DNA of 64,000 nt from Calliopum simillimum. Its lineage: Eukaryota; Arthropoda; Insecta; Diptera; Lauxaniidae. The stretch covers positions 42,411,948-42,475,947 of the forward strand of contig OX638370.1 in NCBI GenBank assembly GCA_951812925.1, in the 5' to 3' direction. A program made the position numbers and the translations under genes. Shown here one piece after another: positions 33,826-43,974 of the stretch (position 1 is its first letter; each line of letters begins with the position of its first letter). The notes under the pieces are model-generated. The model saw nothing but the letters and a program-made list of their open reading frames with translations. It made no database searches and had not been told where the DNA came from.

Positions 33826-34041
33826 ATGAATATCCGAATTGTGCTTTTTATGGGATTTTTGCTTTGTGTATCCTACATTCAAAATACAACTGCAGACAAA
33901 GATATAGAGGACTGTGAGTCTCTTGGTATATTTTCTGGATGGGATAACGACAGATGTAGAAGCAGATGTCGTTCGACAGAGCATAACTATCAACACGGCG
34001 AGTGCTCTTTTTTTGGAACATGCACGTGCATGAATCTCTAA
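33826..34041 (+). CDS. Secreted defensin-like CS-alpha-beta peptide, copy 3
   Basis: A 71-residue single-exon member. Signal peptide MNIRIVLFMGFLLCVSY... with predicted cut after TTA (23). Cysteines at 30, 44, 48, 60, 66 and 68 give 13-3-11-5-1; the third loop is two residues longer than in the other copies (RSTEHNYQHGE). FSGWD and CSFFGTCTC are intact and the C-terminal tail is not basic (MNL). The longer loop lies between the helix and the first beta strand, so it may alter the target surface. The role is inferred as in copies 1 and 2. Frames of 83 and 76 codons on the opposite strand overlap it but look like shadows. Confidence 0.85.
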   Translation: MNIRIVLFMGFLLCVSYIQNTTADKDIEDCESLGIFSGWDNDRCRSRCRSTEHNYQHGECSFFGTCTCMNL

Positions 34042-34129
34042 AAACGATTTTGTATATTTTTTCACATATTATGTGCATTAATAATATTGATATAAATTAA
34101 TTGGTAACAAAAAAAGACCAAATATTTAA

Positions 34130-34135
34130 AATAAA
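34130..34135 (+). terminator. Polyadenylation signal, gene copy 3
   Basis: AATAAA lies 89 bp after the stop, within the family 3' UTR (TTGATATAAATTAATTGGTAAC). Confidence 0.65.
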
Positions 34136-34149
34136 AATTATAACAGTGT

Positions 34150-34501
34150 GTAACAAATGATTTTTTTTTTTGTATAATATTGGTCAAGATAACCGTTTCA
34201 TATTCAATTGGTCCTGCTGTAGAAAGTAAGTGAAAATTCTTTAGCAAGTCACATTTTTGAGAAAATTTGGCCTGAAATGTAAAAAAATTGTTAACAAAAT
34301 TAAAAATTATCATTGCTGATTCCGAATTGGGTTCTGGAATTTCTCTCTCATGTCAGGAAGTTGTGATATCCTAACCTTAAAGTGCAAACACTGACAAGTG
34401 GAATCTTATTCTTAAAAACTTGCAGACGGAGAACTGAACGACAGTTTGACTAACCTGTTACGCACAAGGTTGAAGATTTTAGTGTTCTTCGTTTTATATA
34501 A
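34150..34501. other. Gene-free spacer after gene copy 3
   Basis: AT-rich sequence with no supported feature before the palindrome at 34502. Confidence 0.45.
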
Positions 34502-35701
34502 GAAGCAAAACACGTCAAGTGTACCAGCAGAACATTTTTTTGTCTCCGATTGCGCTCAAATTTGGCAATATGGTAGTTCCGGTATGGAAGAACAATAACC
34601 CGGGAGGATTTGGTCCTTGTACCATTTATTGTTAAAATACAGGTTGTTGAAATTGGCGTTTTTTGTCATTTTCATGAAAACGGTGTTTTCTCAAAAATTT
34701 ATACCTTACACCAAAGTTTGTAAATTGATATATATAAGTATCTGGTCCTATTAATTTTAAAGTATTCTATTTACAACAAAAATATTAATTGGTGAAAAAA
34801 ATGTTTTTTCAACAAAATTTTTTACACTTAAAAATACTTTTGAATTTTTTAAAAAAAAACCCCTTAAATTTTATTTTAAAAATTTTTAAGTGTGTTACTT
34901 AATGACATTTATATATATATATATCCGATCCTTGATTTGTCATAATTATGTGTTAGAAAAATGCATTGATAGATTTATATGTAAGTCGATCTTTGCAAAT
35001 ATATGACTAAAAAGTTCAATTAAAAAAATCAATTTTATTTTAAAAGTGCTTTAAATTAAAGCATTATTTATAAGCTTTAAAACGATTGATGACTCAAGAT
35101 GGGATTAGGTCGCTAGATGAGTGTTTTTGGCTTTTGAACGACCGTGGCAGGCAAAACTCTTTGTTTACTCAAGAGGAAAAGTACGAAAAATGTGTACTAG
35201 GCATAAAATGCTTAGAATCGTTCAATAAGTGTGAATTTTTTTTGGATTTTTTTAACCTTTTTTTTTGAATAATTTTTGAGAATTTTTTTTTTTTGCAAAA
35301 TTTTTTCAAAAATTTTTTTTTACTTTCCACAAAACTCCCAAAAATTTCACACGTTTTTCTTGGACGATTTTAAGCATTTTATTCCTAGTACACTTTTTTC
35401 GTAAGATGCCTTTCTCTTGAGTAAACAAAGAGATCAGACTGCCGCGGGCGTTCAAAAGCCAAAAACACTCATCTAGCGACCGAATCCCATCTTGGACTTT
35501 AATTAAAAGTACTTTAAAAAAAAATAAAGTGTGGCTTATCAAAAAAAAAAAAAATTCAAAAGTATTTTTTAATTTATAAAAATTTTGGTGAACATTTTTT
35601 TTTTTTTAAGTGATATTTTTTTGTAATAAGAACACTTAAAAATTTGAGGTAAATCGTTCATAAAAAAATGTTTAGCTGGTACACTTGGCGCATTTGGTTT
35701 C
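34502..35701. mobile_element. Shorter relative of the 5.5-10 kb palindrome
   Basis: GAAGCAAAACACG at the left and an imperfect inverse at the right (GCTGGTACACTTGGCG...GGTTTC) bound 1.2 kb. It holds TTTGGCAATATGGTAG once (34561-34576), the empty site of the non-LTR insertion at 5613. An inner palindrome 35087-35500 (GATGGGATTAGGTCGCTAGA and its near inverse) gives mirrored short frames that are not genes. Confidence 0.6.
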
Positions 35702-36870
35702 ATGTGGGTATTTCCATGATGACGTACGTGTCAGTCGTACGTTTGTAACGTTAAGAAAAACACAGAAAAAACAGAAATTATTTTTCTCTGTTGGACTTTT
35801 GTGAAGCACTATACATGGTGTAAAAGCTGGGCGCGGTCGATAGAATAGTTTCAAGATACATGCATATATTAAGGCAGACGCACGTGACAAAAAACGGAAA
35901 ATGATTTTTATGTGCATCTATAAAAGTTAAAAAACTTGCGAAATCTGCAAAAAAATTTTTAAAGCGACTAATTTTATGATGCCTAGGAATAATGTCACTT
36001 TAATTTGCCATATATGAATTATCTCAAAATTTTCTTTATCTTTTTTAATATAAATGATAGTTTCATACGCTACGTTACTGATGCTACGTGATATAATTTT
36101 GAAAAACTTTCAAAAAACCAAGATTTCCCTCTGAAAGTTGCTGTTAATTTTTTAGGGGCGTGGCATCGGCCATTTTCCCAGTGAACATTATTTGTCCCGA
36201 CGCTCTTTTTACATGTATTAAATCTCATTCATGTGCGTTGAATATTTTTAGAGTGTGATGAAGTGATTTTTGTGGGGACGTGATACCCCCATAATTCCCA
36301 GTATACTTTTTTTGTCTTGGTGCTTTTTTACTTATGTACCGAATCCAAACCGTTTCAGAGAAATAATGATTTAATTTTTAGGCTTACGGTTTACTTTTCT
36401 GTGGAAATGTTTATATATAAAATATGTCACTTTAAGCTTAAAATTATTTTGATTTTTTGGCAAGATAACATATTTCAAATTTCTACATTAATGAATTACG
36501 AAAATTTTTTGTGTAGGCTGAATCAGAAATTAATTACAAATTTAACCCAAATTGTGTTTTGGTATAGCGCCATATAACATAAATAGAAAACATAATTCAA
36601 CAATGTTTCTGGAACAGAGAAACTACGACATAATTCTGAAAGATGATATCATCCAGATAACTTTTGCCGAACAAATTTATAGTCTAGCACGTCTCAGTTT
36701 TTTTTTTATTAGCATTTAAAGGTTAAAAGGCTATTGGGTGCTTTTGTACAGTAGGTGTATAAATCAGAAAAGCTAGAAATGTGATATCTGAAGTTAAATG
36801 TTTTTTTTTTCACAAATTCATATGGGCATATCCCAGGTTTTAAGAAAATTTTTTTTTCCATGTTCAAAAA
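35702..36870. other. Gene-free spacer
   Basis: Contains TTCCCAGTGAACATT (36177) and TTCCCAGTATACTTTT (36295), which resemble the CCCAGTAAACATTT end of the element at 24019, so decayed relatives may lie here. No gene is supported. Confidence 0.4.
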
Positions 36871-37260
36871 CCAAATGTGGTGGAATATATCCCTTGACGT
36901 ATAAAATGAAATTCCCAATAGTTGAATAAAAAAAATTTCGACCCGAGATGGTTTTAGGAGGTCGTTTTATCAAAAATTTTGGGAAAATGGACATTTCCGA
37001 TAATATACGGGAGAACACATATTTCAGAAGTAGTAGATATGTTACGGTTATGTTTCCAAATATTCTGGAGTAAAATTCTGAAAAATCGTGTGTGGGTCGT
37101 GGCGACAGAATGGGTTAAAATTCCAAATCTCTCTTTACGGCCACATAACAGGTCCGAAAACTCTGAAAAAATTCAAGCAAATTCCTTGACAAAAAATAAA
37201 TCGAATTTGTTTATGATGTTTTTTGATTTAAGCCCCCCATGATGAGCAGGAAACGAAAAA
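36871..37260 (+). repeat. Dispersed repeat block B, copy 3 (uninterrupted)
   Basis: The CCAAATGTGGTGGAATATAT start, TTTCCGATAATATACGG and GGGTCGTGGCGACAGAATGG stretches match 16345-17360. The join at about 37018-37022 (ACACATATTTCAG) is the empty site for the mariner-type element at 16495. Confidence 0.65.
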
Positions 37261-37323
37261 CTCTAAATTTCGCATTCCGCAAAAAAAAAGTTTTTACCCA
37301 AATCTTTCGTACAAAAAAAAATT

Positions 37324-37425
37324 CCCTGCGCGAACGATCAGACCACCTGAACTGTATGTTTTCGGGGTCGCTGATTCCGAATATGGTGTCAGAATAGCGG
37401 AGTTGGCTCGAGGGTTCGCGCAGGG
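37324..37425. mobile_element. Short inverted-repeat element CCCTGCGCGAAC
   Basis: CCCTGCGCGAAC and its exact inverse GTTCGCGCAGGG bound 102 bp that is GC-richer than its surroundings. It is MITE-like, but no target duplication is clear. Confidence 0.5.
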
Positions 37426-37984
37426 TACGCTTTTTTTTGTGGGCCTGTGTTATCAACACATCTACTACTGTCAACACCAGATCCATATATTTCCTCGCAG
37501 AAGTACCGTTTAAATTTGATGCCCATTTATGAGAACTTCTTTATTTTCAGTACAATGTTATTAGGCTCCTTTTAAAAATACTCTCTGTTTGTGTTTTTGC
37601 CTTTGATGGTTTTTGGCACTGATGATAGAAATAGCGTTGATCAAAGAATATTTAGGGCGGTGCCATGCTCCTTTATGAGCATCTAGAAAGTTTAAACCTA
37701 GCTCATTCTTCATTCAATGCCAATATCTTTCACTATCCCGCGTTTCACTAAAATCGCTGCAGCCTTTTTTGAGATATTTTGCCACAGACTTAAGTACAAC
37801 AAAAAAAAAAAAAAAACAAAACAAACAAACATACAATTTTAGCTGGTATAAGAAGGGAAGATATTTTAAGTAAGTTCTATGAAACTTTACAGCTTTTTAA
37901 CTTAAAAGTGTTATAGCCAAATTAAAGTTTTGTCACATGGGACATGACACGGTGAGGACTTCGATACCGTGAAGTATACGCGGA
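37426..37984. other. Gene-free spacer
   Basis: AT-rich sequence with an A-run and AAACAAACAAAC near 37798-37830. No gene is supported. Confidence 0.4.
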
Positions 37985-38164
37985 ACTCCTTTATAGATTT
38001 CATTGCCTGATAATATATTTGTCGGCTACCGCTTTTGATGGCTACCGCAGTTGATCACATTCAAAATTAGGTTATAAATATACTGATACCTTTGGTAAAA
38101 GTTTCATAAAAAGTTTTTTTCAAAACGAAAGTTAATTGATCGGGACTCAAAGCATTACATAATT
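37985..38164 (+). promoter_or_regulatory. Upstream region of pseudogene copy 5
   Basis: TAATATATTTGTCGGCTACC (38010), GTTGATCACAT and a TATAAATA box (38073-38080) are kept. The proximal CAAAACGAAAGTTAATTGATCGG stretch is close to copy 1, so the promoter outlived the reading frame. Confidence 0.55.
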
Positions 38165-38400
38165 TAAAAAAAGGAACATAATCTTGACGTTTATTGGCGT
38201 TCTACTTTGTTTATTTAACATTCAATATGCAACTGTTTTTTTTTTTTTTTTTTTCGATGCGTCATTCGTAATATAAATAATATATTGTGTTCGGTTCGGT
38301 TTAATTTCTGGATGGGTTTTCGAAATATGTAGAAGGCAGTCCCGTCAGCGTGGACATGTTCACGGCAAATGTAATTTTTTGAAAATGCAAATGTAAGACT
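38165..38400 (+). pseudogene. Defensin-like peptide gene, copy 5 (dead)
   Basis: The region aligns by eye with the whole coding part of the intact copies but cannot make the peptide. The start codon is lost (an A-run replaces ATGAAG). A T-run of 18 sits where the linker begins, followed by in-frame stops. The third cysteine position is changed to serine, and a one- or two-base loss after the CNFL-type segment shifts the frame before the last two cysteines. The SGW core and the first, second and fourth cysteine codons survive. The 3' AATAAA is lost (TATAAAG at about 38510). It looks like the long-linker subtype of copies 2 and 4. Confidence 0.85.
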
Positions 38401-39261
38401 CGGAAAATACCCCCACCTCCAGAAATGAGTTAAAAAATTTATGTTTAAAAATGATTTTGTACATTTTATCATAATTCTGTATGGATATGTGCAAAAGATT
38501 GCGAATATTATAAAGAAAGATAATGAAATGTGAAAGGAAGAAGAGAGGCAATTTTTTTCGACCTCCCAGTCTAGATCTGTAGTGTTTATTTTTTATAGTA
38601 GGGCCACCTATTACAGGGTCTGTGTCTTCACCACGCACTTGCTCTTCTGATGGCAGAGAGGCTAAGGCTTCAAGTGAAGCTGTAGGTTGCATCATGTCAA
38701 CATGTGCATAGTAGATTACTTCGCCCAATAGATGTCACTTATACACACATGTCCCATCGTGTTTTAAATAAAAAGTGCCTGCACCTAAAATTTTTTTTCG
38801 GGAAAATGCTTAGAATGACTCTAGGATGAAGCGTATACCTATAGCCTTTTTTAAAAGTGATCGGCACTTTTCCAACCCAGTGCCAAAAAACGCACGATAT
38901 CGTTTACGAGATTACTATTTCCATAGTTACACAGCCAGATAGGCAGACGGACATGGCTATATCGACTCAGGAGGTGACGATGATCAAGAATAAGTATACT
39001 TTTCCATGCCTCCCATGTCTGTTTCTCAACGTTACAAACGGAAGGGCAAATGTTTCTTTTGGCTAGATGCTTTTCATAGAGTCATATGATACAATACATA
39101 AAATTTGTATAGCGCATTATCTTCCCATTATCAGTGGCTTGAACTAAAAAATCAATTTCCTAAAAAAGTATACACACAACGTTTGCGATTTAACCCATCG
39201 AAATACCCAGCGGGTAGGGTTAACAAATAATTTGCAATAGAACAAATCGAATAATTTGCAC
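38401..39261. other. Spacer with a DINE-like fragment
   Basis: 38925-39060 is an inverted DINE-like fragment (GATAGGCAGACGGACATGGC, GACTCAGGAGGTGACG, ACAAACGGAAGG). The minus strand of 38545-38728 has an open stretch of about 60 codons (rich in E, P, S) with no recognisable family; it is not annotated as a gene. 39241-39262 already matches the distal upstream module of the family (ATAATTTGCACATG). Confidence 0.5.
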
Positions 39262-40004
39262 ATGCACATTAGACCGGTGCGTTTTGGACGAAAGTTTAAT
39301 ATTTGTCGTGCAACCGGCAGAATTGTAAAGTTTAACTATCGACATGAAGATTGCCGGCACCATAGCTCTGAGAGGACGGGAAGAGGTGTCGATATATTTT
39401 TGAAGGTTGAAAAACGTGGTTTAAGAATGCATGCTCATAGGCCCGAAGTGAATCAATTCTCAGCTTCGTAGTAGGTCGAAAACTGAAATTCAAGACATAA
39501 ATTCTTATGTATTTTTTCCCGTAAAATCGAATGGCATCATTAGTTTTCTGATCAGACGTTCATTTTTGGCGTTAAATGAAACTTTTCCAAATCCCCTGTT
39601 TGAGCACTCCACAATTGAACAGGATTTTTTCTGACAAAACCAGTGGTAGCATTTTTTTGCGCTACATTATTTTCATTCACGAAAAACGAATTTTTGATTT
39701 TTATTATCAAAAAATATCACGAAATCGGGCGTATATATTTAGTCAACGACGGTTCCCAACGTCCGGACGGTTTTTTGTTTTTGGGTGCCTCTTAGTAAAA
39801 TTTTTTTAGAATATTTTTGGAATTTTTTTTAACCCATTATAAACAAGTTTTTGAAAAAGGGGTCAAAAAGACCCTTAAAAACGGGATATAATGGGTTAAG
39901 ATGTTCACATAACTTAATGTAGAATCAAGCATAGAACAATATTTTGGAACATCTTAACCCATTATAAACAAGTTTTTGGAAGAAGGGGTCGAAAAGACCC
40001 TTAA

Positions 40005-40551
40005 CCCTCATATTGTCTCCACTAAAATTTGTCACATTAGGTACTCAGGGGTCTGGCCAGACCCCATACATATTCTTATGGGTTTTAATCTAAAATTGTA
40101 CATTTTCTTACTTTTATTAAAAAAATATTTTATTTACATTTACTTAAGTATATATTCTTACATAAAAAAGGTATCAGACAAAAACGAAAAACAATAATAT
40201 ATATTTTCAATCATTAGTTTGAGTACATTTGAAACATTTGTAAGAACATTTGGAGTGCTGCTGGCATACAGGATCAGAACATATTTCGCAGTAGAAACTT
40301 GTTTTTCGCCGGAAATTGTCGTTGATGTGGCATATCTGGCAATCACGTTTTTTCTCTAAAAAGTTGGCCCCACAGCCAATCTGCCTCACTCTCACTCTCT
40401 TTTTTTTTGAAAATATTTTTTTATAATTTCATTAAGAATTAGTTAATTGAGGAATTCATGAAATTTGAGGTCGATATCGAAACTGGAAATATCAAAAAAC
40501 TTTGAATAAAAGTCAAAAGGGTCTGGCCAGACCCCAGGGTTCGATTAAGGG
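40005..40551. mobile_element. piggyBac-type mini-element, TTAA target
   Basis: CCCTCATATTG and a right end CGATTAAGGG are flanked by TTAA (40001-40004, 40552-40555). The opposite repeat at 39871-39880 reads ACCCTTAAAA without the insert, the empty site. GGGGTCTGGCCAGACCCC-type palindromes lie near both ends (40050, 40520). It retains only the C-terminal cysteine-rich domain of its transposase. Confidence 0.85.
40207..40395 (-). pseudogene. Cysteine-rich C-terminal domain of a piggyBac transposase
   Basis: The minus strand reads KKRDCQICH, KTSFYCEICSDPVC and SKCSYKCFKCTQ: paired C-x2-C motifs with a histidine, the zinc-binding end of piggyBac transposases that recognises element ends. The catalytic DDD core is absent, deleted between the left end and this point. 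A second frame over the same bases is a shadow. Conservation of all cysteines is notable for a fragment and could mean recent deletion or selection. Confidence 0.8.
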
Positions 40552-41564
40552 TTAAAAACGCGTTTAATGGGTAAAAATGTTCTAAAATATTGTTCCATGC
40601 TTGATTCTACATTAGGTTATGTGAACATCTTAAACCATTATATCCCGTTTTTAAGGGTCTTTTTGACCCCTTTTTCAAAAACTTGTTTATAATGGGTTAA
40701 CCAAATTTCCAAAAATATTCTAAAAAAATTTTACTAGGGGACACCGGAAAAAAAACCGTCCGGACGGTGGCAACCGTCGTTGACTAAATATTTACTCCCG
40801 ATTTCGTGATATTTTTTGATAATAAAAATCAAAAATTCGTTTTTCATGAACAAAAATTATGTCGTGGCGCAAAAAGAAAGATACCGCTGGATTTGTCAGA
40901 AAAAATACTAACAAAATGAATATTTCAAATTTTTCTAAGATTTGTTCTCTTCAATTGTGGAGTGCTCAAACAGGCGATTTGGAAAAATTTCGACTTTTTT
41001 GAGCAGAAAAGTTAATTTAACGCCAAAAGTGGACCTTTAATCAGAAAACTAATGATGCCATTCGATTTTACAAGAAAAAATACATAAGAATCCATGTCTT
41101 GAATTTCAGTTTTCGACCTACTACGAAGCTGAGAATTGATTCACTTCGGACCTATGAGCATGCATTTTTAAGCCACGTTTTTCAACCTTCAAAAATATAT
41201 CGACACCCCTTCCCGTCATCCCTCAAAGCTAGAGTGGCGGCAATCTTCATGTCGATAGTTAATCTTTACAATTCTGCCGGTTGCGCGACTAATTTTAAGC
41301 TTTCGTCCAAAACGCACCGGTCTAATGCACATGTTAACATGAAATGTTCCATACAAAATTTTCCCTATTTACAAAAATATTAAAGCCGACCGCACCGAAC
41401 GAAGGTTTGAATTTTATCAAAGCTTCCGTCTTCATCGATTTACTGTCGGTTAATATATTTCTCGGCAACCGCTTTTGTCGGCAACCTAATATCTATGTCA
41501 AAAGGTTCACAAAATAACGTTTTTTCTTCAAAACTGTAGTGTATGGTACTTTAGTACTTTAGTA

Positions 41565-42495
41565 CGGTGCTGGGCAAAATTCTCTCTTCTTTTTTTTTTT
41601 GTCTCGTTTTATCCTATACGAAAAGATACGCAGAGAGTCCTCTCTTTGATATAACGCACAGTGGCTGAAGAATTAATTTCGTTGGCCAAAACTTAAATTT
41701 TAGAAATATATCAAAAAATAAGGTAGCCAAAAGGTTAGGTCAAAATATTTGTAATTGAATGCGTGGCATGCTGTTAAACACAGTTGATTATTTTTTAATT
41801 CAGAAAATAGTGACTTCTCTATTATTTTCATCGGGAATGAATGGTCATTGGTCACAAACTATCATCGAAAAAAGGTTTACATTTTTTTTGTTAAGTTGGT
41901 GGGATTGTTAACTTAAAATTATTGTACACAATCACAGTTGCACGATTTATATTTTGGATGTTAAGAAATATTTTCTAAATTATTATTTTTTTTTTCTAAA
42001 TTTTAAGTTTAGTGGACTAAAACTTCTAAAGGTCAAAAAGGGACAAGAAAACTAAACCATCCTTAGAAAGTTGAAAGTATCTTCTTTAACTCATTATAAA
42101 CTTTTATGCCCGTCCGGGTCCACCCGTGGAACACTTTTTTCATTTTAATGATATTTCCCAAAGGAATTATTTAAAAAGCTTTTTTTGAAAGAATCCAACA
42201 CCCTTATTGGTATAAATATATATAAATTAAAGATTCAAAAAACTAAAAAAAAAACTCATATTTTCATTCTAAAAGTTAAAAAAAAGCAAAAGTTTAACTT
42301 TCACCTTAAGTCCTCAATCAGTTCACAATCGATTTTAATGAAATTTAAAATAAAACTATTTCAAGGAATTATCTGTCCACTAAAAAATTACTCAAATGTC
42401 TCAATTGGTTCCTAAGTTACAGAGTTTTGGCCAAAGCAAAGCTATTCTGAGCCACTGTGCGACGCAACTCTAAAGTCGCGTTGTGCCCAGCACCG
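41565..42495. mobile_element. TIR element CGGTGCTGGGCA in the promoter of copy 4
   Basis: CGGTGCTGGGCA and TGCCCAGCACCG are the ends, with GTA on both sides as a possible 3-bp duplication. Inner inverted stretches (GCACAGTGGCT / AGCCACTGTGC; TTGGCCAAAACT / AGTTTTGGCCAA) support one element. No coding region is recognised. Confidence 0.7.
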
Positions 42496-42496
42496 G

Positions 42497-42504
42497 TATA
42501 AAAG
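42497..42504 (+). promoter_or_regulatory. TATA box, gene copy 4 (not the ancestral one)
   Basis: TATAAAAG starts two bases past the end of the inserted element and 142 bp before the ATG. The ancestral TATAAATA seen in copies 1, 2, 3 and 5 has no counterpart here. Confidence 0.5.
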
Positions 42505-42638
42505 AACAAAACTTTTCAATATGAAACAAAAACTTAAATTTTTCTGGTTGATTTGGAACGAACAGCACGCGTTTTGTTTAAACTCCGTATTATACAAAAA
42601 GTAAATAGGTCGGAATAAATAACTTTTCATAACTTAAA

Positions 42639-42863
42639 ATGAAGAATGCCGTTGTACTTTTTATTGGAGTTTTATTTTGTATATCCAACCTTCAATATAC
42701 AACTGCATTTTTTGATTCGTCATTAATAGAAATAGGGGATTGTGTTTGGATCGATTTACTTACTGGATGGGATATCGAAAAGTGTATGAATCAATGCCGT
42801 GAGCGTAAACTTCATCACGGCAAATGTTCTTTTCTTGGAACATGCCATTGCAAAAAATCATAA
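42639..42863 (+). CDS. Secreted defensin-like CS-alpha-beta peptide, copy 4
   Basis: A 74-residue single-exon member and the most diverged. Signal MKNAVVLFIGVLFCISN... with likely cut after TTA (23). The longer linker FFDSSLIEIGD is like that of copy 2. Cysteines at 35, 49, 53, 63, 69 and 71 keep 13-3-9-5-1. The core reads LLTGWD instead of FSGWD, and the end CSFLGTCHC instead of CSFFGTCKC, with basic KKS after it. DLLTG recalls the DLLSG of blowfly defensins at the same place. The fold is probably intact; target range may differ. Its promoter has been rebuilt by insertions, so its expression may differ from its sisters. Confidence 0.85.
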   Translation: MKNAVVLFIGVLFCISNLQYTTAFFDSSLIEIGDCVWIDLLTGWDIEKCMNQCRERKLHHGKCSFLGTCHCKKS

Positions 42864-42997
42864 TCCAGAATCGGGTGTAAAAACTGAAATACATTGTAAA
42901 TTTTGTGAATTTTATCGTTATTCTGTGTGCATGTCATTATATGCAATTATAATATTGATATCAATTCATTTGTTACAAAAGAGACCGAAAATTTAAA

Positions 42998-43003
42998 AAT
43001 AAA
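42998..43003 (+). terminator. Polyadenylation signal, gene copy 4
   Basis: AATAAA lies 135 bp after the stop, followed by GATGATTACACTG as in copy 2. Confidence 0.7.
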
Positions 43004-43341
43004 GATGATTACACTGTTTATCGCAAATTTATTTTTGTTTTGAATTTATGTTATTTGATAAGGTAAGTAAAACCTTACATAGTAGCTGAAAATAATAGTC
43101 TTCGCCTTTACAAACTTCCTTAAACCTTTCAGGAACCTAAGCAAATGGGAGCTTCTGCAATAGTATTGGTTATTCAGAATAGTTTTTGAGGATCTAAAGA
43201 ACATTTTCAAATAAAAATTAAAAACAAGTTAACGGTTTTTCTGGCATTTTCTGGGACATATGTGGCTTATGGTCGTTAAGAGAGATACGTAGGGCACTAC
43301 TTATATTTCGGGAACTGGCAGCACTAATGTCAATAGCTAAA

Positions 43342-43640
43342 ATCTGGATTATTTTTCACAACTTTCGACGTGGATTATGTCAACAAGAATGTGTCGATGA
43401 ACTCAGTTCTTTGTATGGCAATAAAGCACCATTAAAAACCACAGTATATGGCTGGTATAGTGAATTCAATCGTGGTCGTAATTTGGTCTCCGCCGAATTC
43501 CGTGAAGGTCATCCAAAATCGGTTGTTGTGCCACAAAACATCGATACAGCGCATGCCATAGTCTTGTGGCATACTGTGAGATAGAGGCATCTTTGCACAT
43601 TAGTTCCATTTCAATACATTCAATTTTGCATGAACACTTA
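43342..43640 (+). pseudogene. N-terminal fragment of a mariner transposase, copy 2
   Basis: The + strand reads FHNFRRGLCQQECVDEL, YGNKAPLKTTVYGWYSEF and GHPKSVVVPQNID, the helix-turn-helix DNA-binding part. After NIDTAHA the frame is broken (stop at 43582). It is a sister of 31634-31925 in opposite orientation. The catalytic domain is absent. Confidence 0.82.
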
Positions 43641-43974
43641 GTTGTAAAAAACGTTTTTTCTCGTTGGAAACCCCATAATTTATCAATCGCTTAAATTACA
43701 CTGTTCGACAATTTCGAACTTTTTGTAAAACACATGAGAAAATCCAAAAAATTCTTAAAAAAAATACCCGTGTTTCGTGGTTTTTCTCCAGCACGTCACA
43801 TTTTTTTTATTCGATCTTTGAAGTTTTTTATCCACTGTACATTAGGGGTGTTTTAGTGCACGAATTTTGGATTTTGATACTTGACACCCCTCAATTTTGT
43901 GAGGTTGGAAAAAAAAAATAAGTTTGCAAAAAAAATTTTGGGGGTGGGGTGAGGGTAATAGTTGGCGCATCGAG

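Larger units (their letters stand above)
39270..41324. mobile_element. hAT-like palindromic element in the upstream region of copy 4
   Basis: TAGACCGGTGCGTTTTGGAC and the exact inverse are flanked by ATGCACAT (39262-39269, 41325-41332), an 8-bp duplication of nTnnnnAn form. The arms are inverted copies about 700-900 bp long (for example TCAGAAAACTAATGATGCCA). The inner part is a second palindrome with AACCCATTATAAACAAG ends (39832-40700), and a piggyBac mini-element sits in its middle. It splits the ATAATTTGCAC...GTTAACATGAAATGTTCC module that lies in front of copies 1 and 6 without interruption. Confidence 0.85.
41333..42638 (+). promoter_or_regulatory. Rebuilt upstream region of gene copy 4
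   Basis: The family motif TTAATATATTTCTCGGC (41449) is present. The stretch that should hold GATCACATCC and TATAAATA is missing: GGCAACC joins directly to TAATATCTATGTC at about 41487. After CTTCAAAAC (41535) about 1 kb of foreign sequence follows, including a 931-bp TIR element. Family sequence resumes at AAAAAGTAAATAGGTCGG (42597). The only TATA box near the gene is GTATAAAAG at 42496-42504, directly outside the element's right end. Confidence 0.55.

Noticed and set aside
33814..34078. Two minus-strand frames of 76-83 codons over defensin-like copy 3
   Set aside because: They overlap a gene with clear signal peptide, cysteine spacing and family members; no comparable antisense frame exists in the sister copies.
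38545..38728. Minus-strand open stretch of about 60 codons rich in E, P and S
   Set aside because: No recognised family, no start context and no second copy in the window; kept only as a note in the spacer entry.
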